Assembly: GCA_964247675.1 (NCBI GenBank) | Contig: CAXTVW010000161.1 | Location: forward strand, 1 to 7,510 | DNA length: 7,510 bases | Reading direction: 5' to 3' | Source of the DNA: BOG-908 sp964247675 | GTDB lineage: Bacteria; Pseudomonadota; Alphaproteobacteria; Acetobacterales; Acetobacteraceae | Shown here: one piece after another, positions 6,254 to 7,510 of the stretch | Position numbering within the stretch: the first letter of the stretch is position 1 | Layout: every line of letters starts with the position of its first letter | Notes under the pieces: generated by a model | Told to the model about the DNA's origin: nothing | Databases searched by the model: none | What the model saw: the letters and a program-made list of their open reading frames with translations, nothing else | Made by a program: the position numbers and the translations under genes

Positions 6254-6398
6254 AAGGAAGGAAGGAAGGCCTTCTTTTCTGAAGAAAAGAAGCAAAAGAC
6301 TTTTGCTCCGCTGTCGCGAGAGTTTCCTGAGACTCCCGCGACAGCGGAGCAAAAGCTTTTTGGTTCTTTTTCTCGAAAAAGAACTGCTTTCTTGCTTA
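6253..6398. repeat. Nested-palindrome intergenic repeat between atpD and atpC
   Basis: The whole ~146-bp unit is one long imperfect palindrome whose arms contain their own hairpins. The ends are TAAG (6253-6256) and CTTA (6395-6398). The left part has four AAGG units (6254-6269) and a perfect 10-bp stem with a GA loop (6271-6280 with 6283-6292). The centre is a perfect 19-bp stem (6300-6318 with 6337-6355), extended inward by GAGTTTC/GAGACTC with one G-T pair. The right part has a perfect 10-bp stem with a TC loop (6363-6372 with 6375-6384). T-rich tracts flank the central stem on both strands, as in bidirectional terminators. There is no room for a transposase, so any mobility would need outside help. 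The 3-bp end on the right is the atpD stop codon. Confidence 0.85.
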
Positions 6399-7510
6399 CG
6401 CCGATACCTTCATCTTCTCGGCCTTCTCGCGAGCTTCCTCGATCGTCCCCACCATCAGGAACGCCGCCTCAGGCAGATCGTCATGCTTGCCCTCGACGAT
6501 CTCCTTGAAGGACCGCACCGTGTCGGCAATAGCCACGAACTTGCCCTCGAGCCCGGTGAACACGGTTGCCACGTGGAACGGCTGGCTCATGAATCGCTCG
6601 ATCTTGCGGGCGCGCGCCACGGTCAGCTTGTCCTCTTCCGACAGCTCGTCCATGCCAAGAATGGCGATGATATCCTGCAGGCTCTTGTAGGTCTGCAGGA
6701 TGCGCTGCACGTCGCGCGCCACCTGGTAGTGCTCCTCGCCGACGATGCGCGGATCGAGCGAGCGGCTGGTCGAGTCAAGCGGATCGACCGCCGGGTAGAT
6801 GCCCTTCTCGGAGATCGCGCGGTTCAGCACCGTCGTCGCGTCCAAATGGGCGAACGAGGTAGCAGGCGCCGGGTCGGTCAGGTCGTCGGCCGGCACGTAG
6901 ATGGCCTGCACCGAGGTGATCGAGCCCTTCTTGGTGCTGGTGATGCGCTCCTGCAGCGCGCCCATGTCGGTGGCCAGCGTCGGCTGGTAGCCCACCGCGG
7001 ACGGGATGCGGCCCAGCAGGGCGGACACTTCGGCGCCGGCCTGGGTGAAGCGGAAGATGTTGTCCACAAAGAACAGCACGTCCTGGCCCTCGTCGTCGCG
7101 GAAATACTCGGCCAGCGTCAGGCCGGTCAGGCCCACGCGGGCGCGCGCACCCGGTGGCTCGTTCATCTGGCCATACACCAGCGCGACCTTGCTGCCCTCT
7201 GTGGTGTTGTCGCCCAGCTTGATCACGCCGGCGTCGATCATCTCGTGATACAGGTCGTTGCCCTCGCGCGTCCGCTCGCCCACGCCGGCGAACACGGAGA
7301 CGCCGCCATGGCCCTTGGCGATGTTGTTGATCAGCTCCTGGATCAGCACCGTCTTGCCCACGCCGGCGCCGCCGAACAGGCCGATCTTGCCGCCTTTCAG
7401 ATACGGCGCCAGCAGATCGACCACTTTAATGCCGGTCACCAGCACTTCCACGGCGGCGGCCTGCTCCTCGAAGCTGGGGGCGCTGCGGTGGATCGGCATG
7501 GAGCGCGTCG
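6396..7510 (-). CDS. atpD: F1F0 ATP synthase subunit beta (5' partial)
   Basis: This is the catalytic subunit of the F1 head, which makes ATP from ADP and phosphate using rotor movement. The frame is open to the window edge; 370 residues are visible and about 100 N-terminal residues are missing. Numbering from the internal Met at 7499, the P-loop GGAGVGKT is at 43-50 with Lys49. The catalytic Glu75 and Arg76 are in GVGERTREGNDLY. A Walker-B-like LFFVDNIFRF stretch follows, and DELSEED is at 284-290. Offset by 106, these match E. coli beta Lys155, Glu181 and Arg182. No catalytic residue is missing. The Met at 7499 is internal (it lies in the conserved RSMPIHRSAP context), so it is not the start. 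The TAA stop lies in the terminal bases of the repeat separating it from atpC. Confidence 0.97.
   Translation of the reverse strand, partial: TRSMPIHRSAPSFEEQAAAVEVLVTGIKVVDLLAPYLKGGKIGLFGGAGVGKTVLIQELINNIAKGHGGVSVFAGVGERTREGNDLYHEMIDAGVIKLGDNTTEGSKVALVYGQMNEPPGARARVGLTGLTLAEYFRDDEGQDVLFFVDNIFRFTQAGAEVSALLGRIPSAVGYQPTLATDMGALQERITSTKKGSITSVQAIYVPADDLTDPAPATSFAHLDATTVLNRAISEKGIYPAVDPLDSTSRSLDPRIVGEEHYQVARDVQRILQTYKSLQDIIAILGMDELSEEDKLTVARARKIERFMSQPFHVATVFTGLEGKFVAIADTVRSFKEIVEGKHDDLPEAAFLMVGTIEEAREKAEKMKVSA

Noticed and set aside
4639..6398. A CRISPR array or an insertion sequence bounded by the two repeats
   Set aside because: There are only two diverged copies, with no regular spacers. The DNA between them is ordinary genes (desaturase-like and atpC) with no transposase.
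6242..6508. An 88-aa plus-strand frame across the atpD-atpC gap
   Set aside because: It is a translation of the palindromic repeat plus antisense atpD. Its KKQKTFAPL peptide is the typical spurious product of this repeat.

Overview
The window is GC-rich bacterial DNA, read here as an alphaproteobacterium and probably a member of the Acetobacteraceae. Three things support this. The F1 beta subunit has an alphaproteobacterial-type sequence. GC is high at third codon positions. Two copies of a nested-palindrome repeat resemble an intergenic repeat I recall from acetic-acid-type genomes. The family assignment is from memory and was not searched.

Layout, left to right. Plus strand: the 3' part of kdpD (1-2553, start outside the window), overlapped by 4 bases by kdpE (2550-3290). 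Together they form the K+/turgor-responsive two-component system. An AT-richer gap follows (3291-3509). It holds an exact TGTGA-N6-TCACA palindrome (CRP-type operator), a plausible sigma70-like promoter, and a leader in which two mutually exclusive stems compete next to a Shine-Dalgarno sequence. This gap leads into two unrecognised plus-strand genes that look like one transcription unit: a 113-aa probably cytoplasmic protein (3510-3851) and a 261-aa putative lipoprotein (3856-4641).

Minus strand: the 3' end of the F1 ATP synthase operon, with partial atpD (7510-6396, beta subunit) then atpC (6242-5835, epsilon subunit). A 255-bp gap with small hairpins follows, then a diiron acyl-ACP-desaturase/ferritin-like protein (5579-4749). 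That gene converges on the putative lipoprotein gene.

The most unusual structure is a palindromic repeat present twice. A degenerate ~113-bp copy (4639-4751) sits between the convergent lipoprotein and desaturase genes. A well-preserved ~146-bp copy (6253-6398) fills almost the whole gap between atpD and atpC, inside the ATP synthase operon. Three of the four repeat ends carry the stop codon of the neighbouring gene. The fourth abuts the atpC ribosome-binding site. I see no CRISPR array, tRNA, rRNA, transposase or defence system.
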